Positions 63,748 to 64,000 of a stretch of DNA of 64,000 nt are shown one piece after another (the first letter of the stretch is position 1; each line of letters starts with the position of its first letter). Made by a program: the position numbers and the translations under genes. The stretch spans positions 1 to 64,000 of the forward strand of contig NZ_JAUYAF010000065.1 in assembly GCF_030693625.1 (NCBI RefSeq), given 5' to 3'. The notes under the pieces are model-generated. The model was not told the DNA's origin and searched no databases. It worked only from the letters and a program-made list of their open reading frames with translations. This stretch comes from Phenylobacterium sp. GTDB taxonomy: Bacteria > Pseudomonadota > Alphaproteobacteria > Caulobacterales > Caulobacteraceae.

Positions 63748-64000
63748 TCAGACCTCCATGGGGGTTTTGGCGCGCGAGCGCTTGTTGGGACCAAACAGGC
63801 CCAGCTCCGTGCGGCCGCCCGAGCAGCCGTTGCCGAAGGAGAAGCCGCAGCCGCCGCGCATGTCGTAGGCGTCCTCGGCGGTCTCGCGGTGAGCCGACGG
63901 GATGACGAAGCGGTCCTCGTAGTTGGCGATCGCCAGGTAGCGGTACATGGAGTCGATCTCCGCCGCCGTCAGGCCGACCCGTTCGGCCAGGGCGTGGTCG
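63748..64000 (-). CDS. narH: Respiratory nitrate reductase beta subunit, C-terminal part
   Basis: Runs off the right edge of the window. The visible 83 codons include GLTAAEIDSMYRYLAIANYE, then DRFVIPSAHRE and RGGCGFSFGNGCSGG, the conserved NarH C-terminus, which carries Cys residues near the iron-sulphur clusters. The rest of narH and narG should lie beyond 64000. Confidence 0.92.
   Translation of the reverse strand, partial: DHALAERVGLTAAEIDSMYRYLAIANYEDRFVIPSAHRETAEDAYDMRGGCGFSFGNGCSGGRTELGLFGPNKRSRAKTPMEV

Overview
The window is GC-rich chromosomal DNA whose protein sequences look like those of an alphaproteobacterium, most likely Caulobacteraceae (Phenylobacterium or Caulobacter type). 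This rests on the look of the proteins, the nitrate reductase and copper gene sets and codon use, not on a marker gene. There is no rRNA, recognisable tRNA, transposase, integrase or CRISPR array. Most of it reads as an accessory region built from three functional blocks, with several decayed gene fragments at the joints.

Layout. 1-1.25 kb: a phage terminase remnant, a frameshifted unknown gene and two large palindromes. 1.4-10.8 kb: a copper/silver RND efflux operon (TolC-CusB-CusA type), a small Met/His-rich exported protein, and a divergent csoR/copA pair sharing two operator-like palindromes. 10.8-21.6 kb (minus strand): a SRPBCC protein and a 2-hydroxyacid dehydrogenase, then a probable operon reading ackA, an ATP-grasp protein, an MFS exporter and a YbhGFSR-like HlyD/ABC exporter. 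22-27.6 kb: an archaeal-type (type II) glyceraldehyde-3-phosphate dehydrogenase, then small membrane proteins around a copper-type P-ATPase with CPD in place of CPC. 28.5-35.4 kb: an ECF sigma factor beside a four-gene operon of a divergent phosphoketolase, a beta-CASP nuclease, an AMP-phosphorylase-like enzyme and PRPP synthetase.

35.7-49.2 kb is a second copper block: a frameshifted cusF, a cueR lacking one metal-ligand cysteine, a HupE-like protein, DUF305, a CnrYXH-like membrane signalling cassette, copA and copB behind a clear CueR-type promoter, DUF411, and copC and copD. 49.5-58.0 kb is a hypoxia/dormancy-like module lying between two direct repeats of about 150 bp. It holds universal stress proteins, a second phosphoketolase, truncated ppsA and pfkB, and a P2-type cation ATPase resembling CtpF. 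58.0-64.0 kb (minus strand) is an anaerobic respiration block: mobA, beta-carbonic anhydrase, a hemerythrin-like protein, a porin, a parvulin and narI, narJ and partial narH.

Together the genes suggest a bacterium adapted to copper stress and to oxygen limitation or dormancy. Perfect FNR/FixK-type boxes (TTGA-N6-TCAA) lie before the cus-like efflux operon, the ECF sigma gene and the pfkB remnant/CtpF-like ATPase. The most interesting candidate system is the set of archaeal-looking enzymes (beta-CASP nuclease, AMP-phosphorylase-like protein, PRPP synthetase, phosphoketolases, acetate kinase, type II GAPDH). Together they could turn RNA or nucleotide ribose into acetyl phosphate and ATP when respiration stops. 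That pathway is an inference from gene content and order.
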